Source: Solirubrobacterales bacterium (GTDB lineage Bacteria; Actinomycetota; Thermoleophilia; Solirubrobacterales; 70-9). From it: DNA of 34,139 nucleotides. The notes below the pieces were generated by a model that saw only the letters and a list, made by a program, of their open reading frames with translations, had not been told where the DNA came from and did no database searches. Where the stretch lies: contig JAGQUR010000002.1 of the NCBI GenBank assembly GCA_020438395.1, positions 1 through 34,139 on the forward strand, in the 5' to 3' direction. Both the position numbers and the translations under genes were made by a program. Shown one piece after another: positions 6,798 to 15,021 of this stretch (positions are counted from its first letter, which is position 1; each line of letters opens with the position of its first letter).

Positions 6798-7424
6798 GTG
6801 CCGTCGTTACGTACAGAGGAACGCTGGGCGGCTGAATGTTTGGAAGCTGCTTTGCCCGGCGTTGAAGTTCGGCAGAACGATGATGGGTCGCGGGCGAGCA
6901 TGTACGACCTTGGTCTCTTTCGGGAGGGGGAGCTGATCGGCTCCTGCGAGGTGACGATCGCCGCTGACCCCGCCCTGTTCAAGCTCTGGCACAAGATCCA
7001 CGGGAACCATCCGAAGCCGGCCGGTCATGGACGACGGGATCAACTCGGTTTGCCGGTCCCCTTTGCCGCTCCGCTCCAGACCGACTCGGCCGCAGCCGAG
7101 CTGCTCTGCGAATGGCTGAGCGAATGGCTCGCCTCCCCCGGCCAGCTCCACAACATCCACAAGGCCTGTGACGGGGCCAGTGCCCAGAATCATCTCTTCG
7201 TCCTGCTGCCCGGCTACACCGTCGCTCCCTTCCCGGCCCGGCACCTGCTGACCGGTCAGGGCGGCTGCCTTCCCGGCGGCAACCCGAGCCCTCCGGGGGC
7301 ACTCACACATATATGGACCATGTCCACCTGGTCGACCGGAGACCTTTTCGGCTGGAGCGAGACCGCCGGCTGGCGCCGCCACCGGAAGGTGCCGCTCACC
7401 GCGCCGCTCGCCCTGGCCGCCTGA
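6798..7424 (+). CDS. Actinobacterial conserved hypothetical, possibly internally deleted
   Basis: A 208-residue protein beginning at GTG 6798, chosen from the -10 position. The N-terminal part (EERWAAECLEAAL, then DDGSRASMYDLGL and SCEVTIAADPALFKLW) and the C-terminal part (FVLLPGYTVAPFP, then LTHIWTMSTWSTGDLFGWS) match, from memory, a family of uncharacterised actinobacterial proteins. In those I expect a longer central segment between the KLW helix and the C-terminal region; here only about 40 residues join them. This may be an internal deletion. The D...E-V-T pattern near the N-terminus is reminiscent of a nuclease-like fold but not conclusive. Confidence 0.6.
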   Translation: MPSLRTEERWAAECLEAALPGVEVRQNDDGSRASMYDLGLFREGELIGSCEVTIAADPALFKLWHKIHGNHPKPAGHGRRDQLGLPVPFAAPLQTDSAAAELLCEWLSEWLASPGQLHNIHKACDGASAQNHLFVLLPGYTVAPFPARHLLTGQGGCLPGGNPSPPGALTHIWTMSTWSTGDLFGWSETAGWRRHRKVPLTAPLALAA

Positions 7425-7613
7425 TCTGCCGCTCATTCGACGCCCCCTTTGTTGGAGCGGCCGCCTGTACCGAAATTCGCGGGTGCCCTGCAAAGCGCGG
7501 ATTTGGACGCGGAAGCAGCATGAGAAAAATGCCGGCGGCAGTGGCGGAACGGCGCTGAACAGAGTAGAACTGCAGACAACGCGTCGGTCAGATCCGGCGC
7601 ACCAACTCGACCG

Positions 7614-7628
7614 GGGGATGTAGCTCAG
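7614..7628 (+). other. 15-nt match to the 5' end of tRNA-Ala
   Basis: GGGGATGTAGCTCAG, directly before the ATG at 7629, equals the acceptor-strand and D-stem start common to many bacterial tRNA-Ala genes. No anticodon arm or T arm follows; the sequence runs straight into the signal-peptide codons. It is either a coincidence or a tRNA fragment captured as a leader. It contains no ribosome binding site. Confidence 0.25.
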
Positions 7629-10043
7629 ATGAAGTCTTTTCGTGCCGTAGTAGTTGCTTTCCTGATCGCTCTTGCCGGCATGGGCTTCGCGGCGACCGAT
7701 GCCTGGGCCACCGCGCCCGCGAATGACAACTTCGCCGATGCGACCCAGTTGGGTGGCAAGTTCCAGGTCGTGGACGGAGACACGAACGGGTCCACGCTCG
7801 AGGGGGGTGAGCCTGCCCACACCAGTACGTCTGCGAGCAGATCCATCTGGTACGCATGGACGCCCCCGTCCAGTGGCACCGCAACGGTCAGCACCTGCGA
7901 CAACACCGGGAACATCTACGCGCAGGTCTATACGGGGTCAGCGCTAAACACCCTGACCCCGCTGGCCAATGGAATTTGCCGCCAGTCCTTTCTCGCCGAC
8001 GGTGGAACCAAGTACCACATCGCCGTGTATCCGAACAACGAAGGTAATTCCGGTCCGATCCGGCTCTACCTGCGGGAACAGTCCGCCCCCGCCAATGACG
8101 ACTTCGATACGGCCGAGGTTCTGACCGGCAACTTCGCAACCACGACGGGAACCACCGGCGGAGCGACCGGGACGATCGGCGAACCCGACCACAACGGATC
8201 TACCGACCCCAACTCGGTCTGGTACCGCTGGACGGCGCCCGCCGACGGTTACATGGCCTACGACATCTGCCGGAATGACTTCGCCACCGCCACCGCCGTT
8301 TACACCGGGTCTTCGGCCGACAGCCTGACCAAGGTCGACCAGAGTCACTGCGGCAGGCGCATACCGGTGACTGGCGGGACCACCTACAGCATCGCCGTGA
8401 CAACCGACCCGAACGCTCCGGTCGGCGACTTCTACATGGAGCTTCGCTTTTTCACCACACCGGCCAACGACAACTTCGATGATGCCATTGTGATCCCGCC
8501 GGCGGGGGGTGAATTTGACGGCTCGAACGGCGGGGGCACCTTCGAGGCTCTGGAACCGAATTCCACCGACCCACAGGCTTCGGTCTGGTACCGATGGACC
8601 CCTTCGACCAGCGGTATCGCCTTGATCGACGCCTGCACCGAAGACTTCATCCCCGATTTCCGGATCAGGCTCTACGCCGGCGGCACGGTTGGCGGGCTCT
8701 CCCCCCTGTACGGGGGCGATTGCCGGGTTAGCGTCCCGGTGACCGGGGGCGACACCTACCAGATTCGGATCGTCGGAGATGACGAATCCGACTACGGTGA
8801 CTTTCACATGAAGATCACCCGACCGGCCAAGCCCGCCAACGACGACCTCGCCAACGCGATACCGCTGAGCGCACAATCGGTGGACACCGGCGGAACCTAC
8901 ACCGGAGCGTCGCTGGAAACTAACGAGTCGAATCCTTCAACCAACGCTGCGGGCGGGGTCTGGTATGCGTGGACCGCGCCTTCCAACAACGAAGTCACGA
9001 TCGACACCTGCGGCAGCAATTTCGACACCTACCTGGGTGTCTATACGGGAGATGCCCCCTTCCCCCTGACGGAGGTCGAAAAGAACGACGACACTTTCGC
9101 CGAAGGTTGCGGACTCAGGAGCGCCTACACCTTCACCCCGACCCAAGGGCAGACCTACAAGATCGGCATCTACGGTTTCAGCAACTATGCGGTCGGGAAT
9201 TACAGACTCCGGATCTACCCCGGGGCTTTCACCCCACTCAAGTACACGATCTCCGGCGCGAAGTCGGGAACCGGTTCCGGCACGGTCTTCACGAACCGCA
9301 CCGAAGGCGTCAACTGCGGCAGCGTCTGCTCGTTCCAGGTCAACGACGATGCGTATGTCGAAATGAGGGCCGTGGCCGACGAGGGCTCGAAGTTCGTGGG
9401 CTGGGAGAACGCCCCGGACTGCCCCGGCACGATTCCCTGCTGGTTCAACGCGGAAAGCAACCGGACCCTGACCGCAGTCTTCACCGACCTGCTCCACAAG
9501 ACGCTGACCGTGAGCACCAGCGGTGCCGGGACCGTGACCTCGTCCCCGGCCGGGATCAGTTGTGGCGCCACCTGCAGCCACACCTTTGACACCGGGACGC
9601 TCGTCACCCTGACCGCGAAGCCGGCCCCCGGGTACGCATTGAGCGGCTGGGGCGGCGCCTGCTCCGGCAAGGCCGCTTGCCAGGTGACCATGGACGACGA
9701 GGCGGAGGTCTCGGCGACCTTCGTCAAGGTGGCACTGACCCTGAAGACCGGCAAGGCGAAGCTGAACCTCAAGAAGGGCACCGCGCTGCTGCCGGTGACC
9801 GTGAACACCGCGGCAAAGATCACCCTGACCGGCAAGAGCGTGAAGAAGAAGACCGCCTCGACCAAGGCGGCGAAGACGGTGAAGATGACGATCGCGCTGA
9901 CCGGCAAGCTGAAGAAGAAGCTGCGAAAGAAGCGGAAGGTGATCGCAAAGGTCAAGGTGACCGCGAAGCCCGTGGCCGGCGGTTCGGCGAAGTCGAAGAC
10001 CGTCAAGGTCAAGCTGAAGCTCAAGAAGAAGAAGCGCCGGTAG
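7629..10043 (+). CDS. Secreted repeat protein: four PPC-like domains, two InlB-type repeats, Lys-rich tail
   Basis: An 804-residue protein with a signal peptide (cleavage near AWA-TA, residue 28). Four tandem domains begin with PAND at about residues 30, 155, 278 and 401; each carries (V/I)WY(A/R)WT and ends in a Tyr-rich strand, the pattern of bacterial pre-peptidase C-terminal (PPC) beta-sandwiches. Two repeats of about 75 residues follow (about 537-698), each with GxGxV, paired cysteines and GW, like the InlB B-repeat family. The last 100 residues are extremely lysine-rich and end KKKKRR. No catalytic domain is present, so adhesion or binding at the cell surface is the likely role. The start codon has no clear ribosome site. 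Confidence 0.85.
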   Translation: MKSFRAVVVAFLIALAGMGFAATDAWATAPANDNFADATQLGGKFQVVDGDTNGSTLEGGEPAHTSTSASRSIWYAWTPPSSGTATVSTCDNTGNIYAQVYTGSALNTLTPLANGICRQSFLADGGTKYHIAVYPNNEGNSGPIRLYLREQSAPANDDFDTAEVLTGNFATTTGTTGGATGTIGEPDHNGSTDPNSVWYRWTAPADGYMAYDICRNDFATATAVYTGSSADSLTKVDQSHCGRRIPVTGGTTYSIAVTTDPNAPVGDFYMELRFFTTPANDNFDDAIVIPPAGGEFDGSNGGGTFEALEPNSTDPQASVWYRWTPSTSGIALIDACTEDFIPDFRIRLYAGGTVGGLSPLYGGDCRVSVPVTGGDTYQIRIVGDDESDYGDFHMKITRPAKPANDDLANAIPLSAQSVDTGGTYTGASLETNESNPSTNAAGGVWYAWTAPSNNEVTIDTCGSNFDTYLGVYTGDAPFPLTEVEKNDDTFAEGCGLRSAYTFTPTQGQTYKIGIYGFSNYAVGNYRLRIYPGAFTPLKYTISGAKSGTGSGTVFTNRTEGVNCGSVCSFQVNDDAYVEMRAVADEGSKFVGWENAPDCPGTIPCWFNAESNRTLTAVFTDLLHKTLTVSTSGAGTVTSSPAGISCGATCSHTFDTGTLVTLTAKPAPGYALSGWGGACSGKAACQVTMDDEAEVSATFVKVALTLKTGKAKLNLKKGTALLPVTVNTAAKITLTGKSVKKKTASTKAAKTVKMTIALTGKLKKKLRKKRKVIAKVKVTAKPVAGGSAKSKTVKVKLKLKKKKRR

Positions 10044-10064
10044 CGGCGAACCGGCCGGATTCCA

Positions 10065-10070
10065 TATATT
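10065..10070 (+). promoter_or_regulatory. -10 element TATATT, leaderless layout
   Basis: TATATT ends 7 nt before the GTG at 10078 of the GH31 gene. It lies in the 34-bp gap after the secreted repeat protein, so the GH31 gene probably has its own transcript. No -35 is obvious. Confidence 0.5.
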
Positions 10071-10077
10071 CACCTGC

Positions 10078-12606
10078 GTGTTTGGGAAGGCAGGGGAATA
10101 CCGGGTGCCGCTGGTAGCGGCGCTGCTGGCGGCGACGGTCGCGACTGGCCTGATGCTGTCGGCAGGCGTGAACCAGGCTGATGCCGCGGCGAAGTACCGC
10201 TCGGTCTCGAGCGGGCAGGCCAGGGCCGTGGTCGGGACCGGCAAGTGGTCCTTCGCCTTTCGCGACAAGCGGAAAAAGCCCGTGCTTCGCGAGCAGTCGG
10301 GTACCGGCACCAGCCCGGTCGGCCGGCTCGGCTTCCAGATCGGCAGCAACTGGAAGCATGCGACCCGGGTGATCAAGACCTGGAAGCAGGGCAAGAGCCG
10401 CCTGGCGATGGTCAAGACCACCGACCCGAAGCGCAAGCTCAAGGTCCGGGTGGCCCCGGCGAGCAACGGCTCGGTCCGCCTGACCGCGACGATCGTCGGC
10501 CCGTCCAGCGGTGTCGAAGCGATCGGCATGTCCTTCAAGGCGCCGAAGGCCGAGCGCTACCTCGGATTCGGCGAACGCTCCAACGCGGTCGACCAGCGTG
10601 GCAACGAGGTCGAGAACTGGGTCGGCGAGGGCCCCTACCAGTCCAACGAGTACCAGGTGGTCAAGCTCTTCGTGCCGGAATGGGGCCTCAGGGACCGGCC
10701 CGACGCGACGTACTTCCCGATCCCCTGGCTGCTTTCCACTTCCGGCTACGGGGTCCTGGTCGAAAACCCGAACCCGAGCTACTTCCACCTCGGCACCGAC
10801 CGCAAGGACACCTGGAGCGTCCAGTTGAGCCGCACCGTCGATGGTCTCGCCCGGCAGCCCGACGACAATCCGCCGCCGACTTCGATCACCCTGAGGTTCT
10901 TCGCCGGTCCGAAGCCGGCCGACGTCGTGAGGCGAATGAGCGGCGCTCTCGGCCGGCAGCCCGCCCCGGCCCCGGTCTTCTTCGGCCCCTGGCTCCAGAC
11001 CAACGAAAGCGACGCCGACTCGGTCAACATCCTCCACGACCAGGACGTCCCGACCTCGGTCTTCCAGACCTACCTCCACTACCTGCCTTGCGCGGGACAG
11101 ACGGGCCACGAGCAGAACCAGATCGATCGCACCGCGTTCATCCACCAGGCCGGGATGGCGATCACCACCTACTTCAACCCGATGATCTGCCGCAGCCTCC
11201 CCGAGTTCCCCGATCTGGTCAGCGAGGGAGCGATCACGCTCAACCGCGACGGCGACGCCTATCCGTACCGGTACCTGGGCTACGAGGTCGGTCAGTTCGA
11301 CTTCACCAGCGAGGCCGGCCGCGACGCCTATGGCGAGCGCCTGAACGAGGCGCTTTCGCATGGCTATGACGGCTGGATGGAGGACTTCGGCGAGTACGCG
11401 CCGCCGGACGCGGTCTATTCGGACGGCACTCACGGCGTCGTCGAGCACAACCAGTACGTGCGGCAGTACCACTGCACCGCTTACGAGAAGACGAAGAACC
11501 ACCCACGGCCGGTGCTCCGCTTTGCCCGTTCCGGCTTCACCGGTTCGGCCGCCTGCTCGCCGGTCGTGTGGAACGGCGACCCGTCAACCACCTGGGACTT
11601 CGACGGCCTGGCCTCGGCGGTCCGGAACGGGATCACGATGGGACTTTCCGGAGTCGGCATCTGGGGATCGGATATCGGCGGCTTCTTCGCGATCACCTCG
11701 GACACCCTCAGTCCGGAGCTGAACGCCCGGTGGGTCCAGTTCGGCGCCTTCTCCGGGATCATGAGAAACGAGGCCGACGGCTACAGCGTCAGCTCCGCGC
11801 ACCGGCCCCAGGTGATCGATCCCGACCAGATCGACAACTGGCGCCGCTACTCGAAGCTCCGCACCCAGCTTTACCCGTATGTCAGCGCGGCGGCGGCCGA
11901 CTACCGCCGGACCGGCCTGCCGATGATGCGGGCGATGGTCCTCGACTTCCCGAACGACCGCAAGGCCGCCGGACTCGAGGACCAGTACATGTTCGGTCCC
12001 GACCTGCTGGTCGCGCCGGTGATCAAGCCCGGCCAGAGCAGCCGCAAGGTCTACCTGCCGAAGGGCAAGTGGATCGACTTCTGGCGCAGCTTCAGCTACG
12101 ACGAGCCGACCGGCGCCTACGACCTGACCGGCGCCGGCACGAAGAACGGCAACGGCTGGCGCACCCTTCCCGCCCCGGCCGATCAGATCCCGCTGCTGGC
12201 CAGGGCTGGCTCGATGATCACGACCATTTCCCCGGACGTGACCACGCTGAGCCTGTTCGGCTCCGACAACCAGCAGGTGGTCGACCTCTCCGACCGCAAG
12301 GGCCGGACCCTGTTCGCCTTCCCCCGTGGACAGTCCAGCGACCGCTTCGAGAAGAGCGGCAAGCTGGCTTCAACCGAGAGTGACGGCAGCTGGAAGCTGA
12401 AGATCAACGACACCGAATCCCGGCCTTGGCGGATCAAGGCATCGACCGCCGTGATGAAGGACCCGTTCAAGGTGCGCTGCGTGAAGCTGAACGGCCGCAG
12501 GCTCTCGGCCGCCGCCTGGAACGCAACGGCCAGTCAGGTCGAGGTGAACCTGCCGTCGAAGGGCCGCAACCTGACCCTCCTCTTCTCGAAGAAGAGCTGC
12601 GGCTAG
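10078..12606 (+). CDS. Secreted glycoside hydrolase family 31 enzyme
   Basis: An 842-residue protein with an N-terminal signal sequence (hydrophobic residues 10-30, NQADAAA cleavage region). A GH31 (beta/alpha)8 barrel is marked by the nucleophile motif GWMEDFGEY (D436) and by the acid/base region VVWNGDPSTTWD (D501), followed by GIWGSDIGGF. Enzymes of this family are retaining alpha-glycosidases (alpha-glucosidase, alpha-xylosidase, sulfoquinovosidase). The WMxDFGEY form recalls sulfoquinovosidases, but I do not see their QxR...W substrate motif, so specificity is open. C-terminal beta domains follow from about residue 640. The start is GTG 10078. Confidence 0.9.
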   Translation: MFGKAGEYRVPLVAALLAATVATGLMLSAGVNQADAAAKYRSVSSGQARAVVGTGKWSFAFRDKRKKPVLREQSGTGTSPVGRLGFQIGSNWKHATRVIKTWKQGKSRLAMVKTTDPKRKLKVRVAPASNGSVRLTATIVGPSSGVEAIGMSFKAPKAERYLGFGERSNAVDQRGNEVENWVGEGPYQSNEYQVVKLFVPEWGLRDRPDATYFPIPWLLSTSGYGVLVENPNPSYFHLGTDRKDTWSVQLSRTVDGLARQPDDNPPPTSITLRFFAGPKPADVVRRMSGALGRQPAPAPVFFGPWLQTNESDADSVNILHDQDVPTSVFQTYLHYLPCAGQTGHEQNQIDRTAFIHQAGMAITTYFNPMICRSLPEFPDLVSEGAITLNRDGDAYPYRYLGYEVGQFDFTSEAGRDAYGERLNEALSHGYDGWMEDFGEYAPPDAVYSDGTHGVVEHNQYVRQYHCTAYEKTKNHPRPVLRFARSGFTGSAACSPVVWNGDPSTTWDFDGLASAVRNGITMGLSGVGIWGSDIGGFFAITSDTLSPELNARWVQFGAFSGIMRNEADGYSVSSAHRPQVIDPDQIDNWRRYSKLRTQLYPYVSAAAADYRRTGLPMMRAMVLDFPNDRKAAGLEDQYMFGPDLLVAPVIKPGQSSRKVYLPKGKWIDFWRSFSYDEPTGAYDLTGAGTKNGNGWRTLPAPADQIPLLARAGSMITTISPDVTTLSLFGSDNQQVVDLSDRKGRTLFAFPRGQSSDRFEKSGKLASTESDGSWKLKINDTESRPWRIKASTAVMKDPFKVRCVKLNGRRLSAAAWNATASQVEVNLPSKGRNLTLLFSKKSCG

Positions 12607-12617
12607 AACTGCCGCAG
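12597..12617. terminator. Hairpin at the GH31 stop, possible bidirectional terminator
   Basis: CTGCGGC, a 7-nt loop TAGAACT that contains the stop codon, then GCCGCAG. It lies in the short gap between two convergent genes. There is no T-run on either side. Confidence 0.35.
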
Positions 12618-12634
12618 AAGCTCCCGCCGGTCAA

Positions 12635-12976
12635 TCACTTCCGGGGCTCGCCTACGCCCAGTTCGAGCTGGAAGTCAGTAACGATCCGGTCCCGGACGGA
12701 TTCGATCAGGCGGGCCGCGTTCCACAGGGTTCCGGCGGCCTCTTCCCCGGCCAGCCCCGGCGCGGTCAGCTGGCAGAAGCGTCGGATGACTACTGCCTCC
12801 TCGGACTCCCCGGGGAAGTCGATCTCGTCGACCCGCTCGACCAGGATGTCGCCGATGTAGGTGAGTATCCGGCCCGAGCGAAGCAGCTCCACCACCAGGG
12901 CGCAGGCCGCGAGCTCCTCTTCGGTCGGCTCGCCCTCCCCTTTGCCTTCCCGTCGCTGCTGACTGTTTTCTGCCAT
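12635..12976 (-). CDS. Small helical hypothetical protein
   Basis: A 113-residue soluble protein. The start is set at ATG 12976 (MAENSQQRREGKGEGEPTEE); the frame extends upstream only as antisense of the oxidoreductase. After a charged N-terminus come helices (EELAACALVVELLRSGRILTYIGDILVERVDEIDF, and EEAAGTLWNAARLIESVRDRIVTDFQLEL). I do not recognise the family. It is divergent from the oxidoreductase gene with a 69-bp gap and convergent with GH31. Confidence 0.65.
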   Translation of the reverse strand: MAENSQQRREGKGEGEPTEEELAACALVVELLRSGRILTYIGDILVERVDEIDFPGESEEAVVIRRFCQLTAPGLAGEEAAGTLWNAARLIESVRDRIVTDFQLELGVGEPRK

Positions 12977-13033
12977 GCCCGGTAAAGGGCGCGGCCGGAA
13001 AATGTCTCCCCCGGCTGCCGCATCGGTGGACGA

Positions 13034-13039
13034 TAAGTT
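13034..13039 (+). promoter_or_regulatory. -10 element TAAGTT, leaderless layout
   Basis: TAAGTT ends 6 nt before the ATG at 13046 of the oxidoreductase gene. No ribosome binding site and no clear -35 are visible, which fits a leaderless transcript. Confidence 0.45.
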
Positions 13040-13045
13040 GAAGCG

Positions 13046-13999
13046 ATGAGAGCGGCGAGCTACGAGGAGTACGGACCGCCCGAGGTGGTCCACATAACTG
13101 AACTGCCAGCCCCCGACCCCGGCAAGGGCGAGGTCCTGGTCCGGGTGAAGTCCACCGCGGTGACCGTGGCCGACGCGAGGATCCGTGCCGCCCGCTTTCC
13201 GATCGGGTTCGTGGTTCCTGCCCGGCTCACCTTCGGGCTGAGGCGGCCGCGGCGGCATGTGCTCGGCAGCTCCTTCTCGGGAACGGTCGAGTCGGTCGGA
13301 AGCGAGGTCGAGGGTTTCGCTCCCGGGGACGAGGTCTGCGGAATGAACGGGATCCGGATGGGCGCCCACGCCGAGCAGGTGTCGGTCCCGGCGAAGAACC
13401 TGGTCCGGAAACCGTCGAGTGTCTTGCACGCCGACGCGGCGGGGATCCTCTTCGGGGGCACCACGGCGCTCTACTTCCTGCGTGATCTGGGCCAGCTCGA
13501 GCCCGGACAGTCGGTGCTGGTCAACGGCGCCTCCGGCTCGGTCGGGACCGCGGCGGTGCAGCTGGCGCTCCGCCTCGGCGGCAAGGTGACCGCGGTGACC
13601 AGCTCACGCAATCTGGAGCTGGTGACCGGCCTCGGCGCCGAGCAGGTGATCGACTACAGCCAGACCCCCGTCACCGGGATCGAAGACCAGTTCGACGTGG
13701 TGCTCGACACGGTCGGGACCCTGGACCGCAAGTCAGGCCTGAAGCTGGTCCGGGAAGGTGGAGTACTGCTGCTGGTCGTCGCCACCTTCCGCGAGACGGT
13801 CAGGCCGAACGGGAAGGTGAAGTCAGGGACCACCCCGGAGCATCCCGACGATTTCCTCTACCTGGTCGAGCTGCTCGAGCAGGGGGCGATCAGGAACGTA
13901 GGCGACGAGTTGGAAGGACTGGAGCAGATCGTCGCGGCTCACGCCAAGGTCGATTCCGGCCACAAGACCGGCAACATCGTGATCAACCTGCCCGGCTGA
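13046..13999 (+). CDS. Zinc-independent MDR oxidoreductase (quinone oxidoreductase-like)
   Basis: A 317-residue medium-chain dehydrogenase/reductase. The N-terminal GroES-like domain starts MRAASYEEYGPPEVV and includes GSSFSGTVESVGSEVEGFAPGDEV. The Rossmann domain has the NADPH-binding motif NGASGSVGTAAVQLA (about residues 157-171) and AVTSSRNLELVTGLGAEQVIDY. The structural zinc cysteines of alcohol dehydrogenases are absent, so quinone or enone reductase activity is the likely chemistry. It stands alone, convergent with a toxin-antitoxin pair. The exact substrate cannot be told. Confidence 0.88.
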   Translation: MRAASYEEYGPPEVVHITELPAPDPGKGEVLVRVKSTAVTVADARIRAARFPIGFVVPARLTFGLRRPRRHVLGSSFSGTVESVGSEVEGFAPGDEVCGMNGIRMGAHAEQVSVPAKNLVRKPSSVLHADAAGILFGGTTALYFLRDLGQLEPGQSVLVNGASGSVGTAAVQLALRLGGKVTAVTSSRNLELVTGLGAEQVIDYSQTPVTGIEDQFDVVLDTVGTLDRKSGLKLVREGGVLLLVVATFRETVRPNGKVKSGTTPEHPDDFLYLVELLEQGAIRNVGDELEGLEQIVAAHAKVDSGHKTGNIVINLPG

Positions 14000-14011
14000 G
14001 CCGGCGACGTT

Positions 14012-14428
14012 TCACTTCAGGACGAACGGGTTGACCAGGGCGACCCCGGTCCGCTCGACATCCGCCGTGTTTCTGGTCACCAGGGTGAGGTCCTTCACCA
14101 AGGCGGTTGCGGCCAGCAGTCCGTCGATCACCGAGGGCGAGTCCGAGGCGCTCATCCTGCCCCATTCTTCGGCGATATCTGTATCGATCGGGATGACCCG
14201 GCCCTCGAAGCGTCGCTGGACTCCGCGCAGCCAATCGTCTAGTGCGCGCGCCGATTCCGGATCCCGTCCAGCCAGACGTTCGATGCCCTTCCTCAATTCG
14301 CCGACCACGAGGACGCTGAGGAAGAAGCCTTCTCCGTGCATGGCTTCGATCCAGCCGGTCACAGCGGGATCGGCAGCCTTCCCCTTCCTCAACTCGGAGA
14401 TGACGTTGGTGTCGAGCAGATAACTCAA
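14012..14428 (-). CDS. PIN-domain toxin (VapC/FitB-like RNase)
   Basis: A 138-residue PIN-domain ribonuclease with the acidic quartet D6 (YLLDTNVISELRKG), E44 (VVGELRKGIE), D102 (SVIDGLLAATAL) and D123 (TRNTADV). The DTNVISELRKG start and the TRN motif fit the FitB branch of VapC toxins, which cleave specific RNAs when freed from the antitoxin. It overlaps the upstream antitoxin gene by 4 nt (ATGA), the usual coupling in such operons. All catalytic residues are intact, so the toxin is probably active. Confidence 0.92.
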   Translation of the reverse strand: MSYLLDTNVISELRKGKAADPAVTGWIEAMHGEGFFLSVLVVGELRKGIERLAGRDPESARALDDWLRGVQRRFEGRVIPIDTDIAEEWGRMSASDSPSVIDGLLAATALVKDLTLVTRNTADVERTGVALVNPFVLK

Positions 14429-14655
14429 AGATCCGTCTCGCGGGGGAACTCCCGCTCGCGCTCGAAGTCGGAGTCTTCACCGACGTCGGGCATCGCCATC
14501 AGGTGCTCAAGGAACTCGCGATCGTCGTCGGCAGACAGGGCCGCCCTGAGGATCCGCCGGTGCTCTTCTTCTGCGGACACCCCGTTCCCAGCGGCCCGGA
14601 GCTTGAGTTCCCGGACCAGTTCGTCGTCGATGTTCCTGACCAGTAGCTGACCCAT
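14425..14655 (-). CDS. FitA/VapB-like ribbon-helix-helix antitoxin
   Basis: A 76-residue protein. The start is set at ATG 14655 (MGQLLVRNIDDELVRELKLRAAGNGVSAEEEHRRIL), which is a typical FitA-type ribbon-helix-helix DNA-binding domain; the C-terminal half is acidic and would bind the toxin. Residues upstream in the same frame read as non-coding. The start codon is 2 nt from a tandem 8-nt repeat that may be the operator. The antitoxin precedes and overlaps its PIN toxin. Confidence 0.88.
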   Translation of the reverse strand: MGQLLVRNIDDELVRELKLRAAGNGVSAEEEHRRILRAALSADDDREFLEHLMAMPDVGEDSDFEREREFPRETDL

Positions 14656-14657
14656 AT

Positions 14658-14674
14658 TGCTATCAATGCTATCA
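14658..14674 (-). promoter_or_regulatory. Tandem repeat before the antitoxin, candidate autoregulatory operator
   Basis: On the minus strand TGATAGCA occurs twice with a 9-nt period directly before the ATG at 14655. A -10-like TAGCAT (14671-14666) lies within it, so RHH binding here would block the promoter. Confidence 0.45.
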
Positions 14675-14817
14675 CCCCAGATCGTGACCGAATTGTCCAT
14701 GCCCGGGTAAGTGCCCGACTGCCTGGGTCTCTCCCCGCCCGAGGAAACCTTCCTGACATCCGCCCGTCAGATCTGCCGGGCCACGACGACTCAACCGTCA
14801 TGCCGAAAGGAGGAGGA

Positions 14818-15021
14818 ATGAAGAGTCATGTGTCAATCCGGGGCGGATTCCCCAAGGGACCGACCCGCACCATCATCGTCGAGCCGCTCGAGCAGCCGGC
14901 AGAGGCACCGGCCCCGGCCGAACCGAGGCGCATTCCGGAGCGGCCCGCCAAACCGAGGCCCGAACCGGTGCCGGAGAAGCGGCCAGCCCGTGAGCCGGAG
15001 AAGGTTCCGTCCGGTGCCTGA
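14818..15021 (+). CDS. Proline-rich small protein, first gene of the CxCGLYA operon
   Basis: A 67-residue protein starting at ATG 14818, with the strongest ribosome binding site in the window (AAAGGAGGAGGA) just before it. After MKSHVSIRGGFPKGPTRTIIV it becomes a Pro/Glu/Arg/Lys-rich extended tail, likely disordered. No signal peptide. It overlaps the next gene by 8 nt. It may be a linker, adaptor or leader for the two paralogs that follow. I do not recognise it. Confidence 0.6.
   Translation: MKSHVSIRGGFPKGPTRTIIVEPLEQPAEAPAPAEPRRIPERPAKPRPEPVPEKRPAREPEKVPSGA

Noticed and set aside
10021..11502. A 493-residue minus-strand open frame
   Set aside because: It is antisense to the GH31 gene; the composition is that of a high-G+C shadow frame.
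10078..12606. Naming the GH31 enzyme a sulfoquinovosidase
   Set aside because: The nucleophile region looks similar, but the QxR...W sulfonate-binding residues are not visible.
14753..14770. CTGAC-N8-GTCAG as an operator before the CxCGLYA operon
   Set aside because: Five-bp arms with an 8-nt spacer are expected by chance, and no promoter overlaps it.
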